Below are positions 23,821 through 23,868 of a stretch of 23,868 nucleotides of DNA, one piece after another. A program made the translations under genes and the position numbers. Location of the stretch: positions 1 to 23,868 of the forward strand of contig DIXU01000002.1 in NCBI GenBank assembly GCA_002436105.1. Reading direction: 5' to 3'. Position 1 is the first letter of the stretch. Every line of letters begins with the position of its first letter. The DNA comes from Candidatus Aminicenantes bacterium UBA6072. Lineage in GTDB: Bacteria > Acidobacteriota > Aminicenantia > UBA2199. The notes beneath the pieces were generated by a model. That model was not told where the DNA came from and did no database searches. It was given only the letters and a program-made list of their open reading frames with translations.

Positions 23821-23840
23821 GTGTCAGTGTCAGTGTCAGC
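23821..23840. repeat. GTGTCA triple repeat, copy at the right edge
   Basis: Three GTGTCA units followed by GC are identical over 20 bases to the copy at 18081-18100. This 6-base unit joins the 7- and 8-base families seen elsewhere. It lies just upstream of the glycosyltransferase promoter, about 27 bp from its -35. Confidence 0.85.
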
Positions 23841-23868
23841 AGAAGGACTTACATGCCAAAGTGGTAGT

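Overview
The window looks like chromosomal core sequence from a GC-rich, Gram-negative bacterium. An LpxC domain (lipid A synthesis), a complete type IV pilus motor cluster, an outer-membrane barrel-like protein and a polyprenyl-phosphate sugar transferase all imply an outer membrane. Tandem DUF507 genes, a DUF6677-like membrane protein, and intergenic spaces packed with short text-like repeats suggest an uncultured Acidobacteriota/Aminicenantota- or deltaproteobacteria-like lineage. That placement is inference, not proof. I see no insertion sequence, phage gene, CRISPR array or rRNA.

Layout from left to right. (1) Plus strand, 223-2254: two overlapping DUF507 genes, a repeat block, then an OsmC-family protein and endonuclease III. 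(2) Minus strand, 3930-2593: a single gene fusing an NtrX-like response-regulator receiver domain to a full LpxC deacetylase. (3) Plus strand, 4158-5094: three small membrane-protein genes (DUF6677-like, a 57-residue protein, VanZ-like). (4) Minus strand, 13675-5395: an outer-membrane barrel-like protein, then pilB-pilT-pilC-pilS-pilR. (5) Plus strand, 13805-17983: a CAT-anticodon tRNA, a coiled-coil zinc-ribbon protein, split transketolase, ftsE and ftsX, all tightly packed. (6) Minus strand, 23756-18363: GT4 glycosyltransferase, polyprenyl glycosylphosphotransferase, a two-domain Clp-like AAA+ protein whose active sites look eroded, and an aminotransferase.

Three themes stand out. First, the receiver-LpxC fusion suggests that the committed step of lipid A synthesis may be under phosphorelay control. 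Second, the Clp-like protein has lost both sets of arginine fingers, the second Walker B acid pair and the recognisable pore loops, yet keeps an IGF tripeptide where ClpA has its ClpP-docking IGL. Third, operon-first genes show a repeated promoter geometry: a -35-like box, 16-17 bp, a -10 box, then only 7-10 nt before ATG, with no Shine-Dalgarno. This predicts leaderless or nearly leaderless mRNAs. Many internal genes instead have strong Shine-Dalgarno sites.

Every convergent gene junction, and some other gaps, carries imperfect tandem repeats mostly with a 7-nt period (GTGACGC/GTAACGC, GGAACNT, AAATTCC and relatives). They are arranged as nested inverted arms, supply the stop codons of nth and of the VanZ-like gene, and in one place appear to supply a promoter. 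They resemble in style the heptameric short tandemly repeated repetitive (STRR) sequences known from cyanobacteria.
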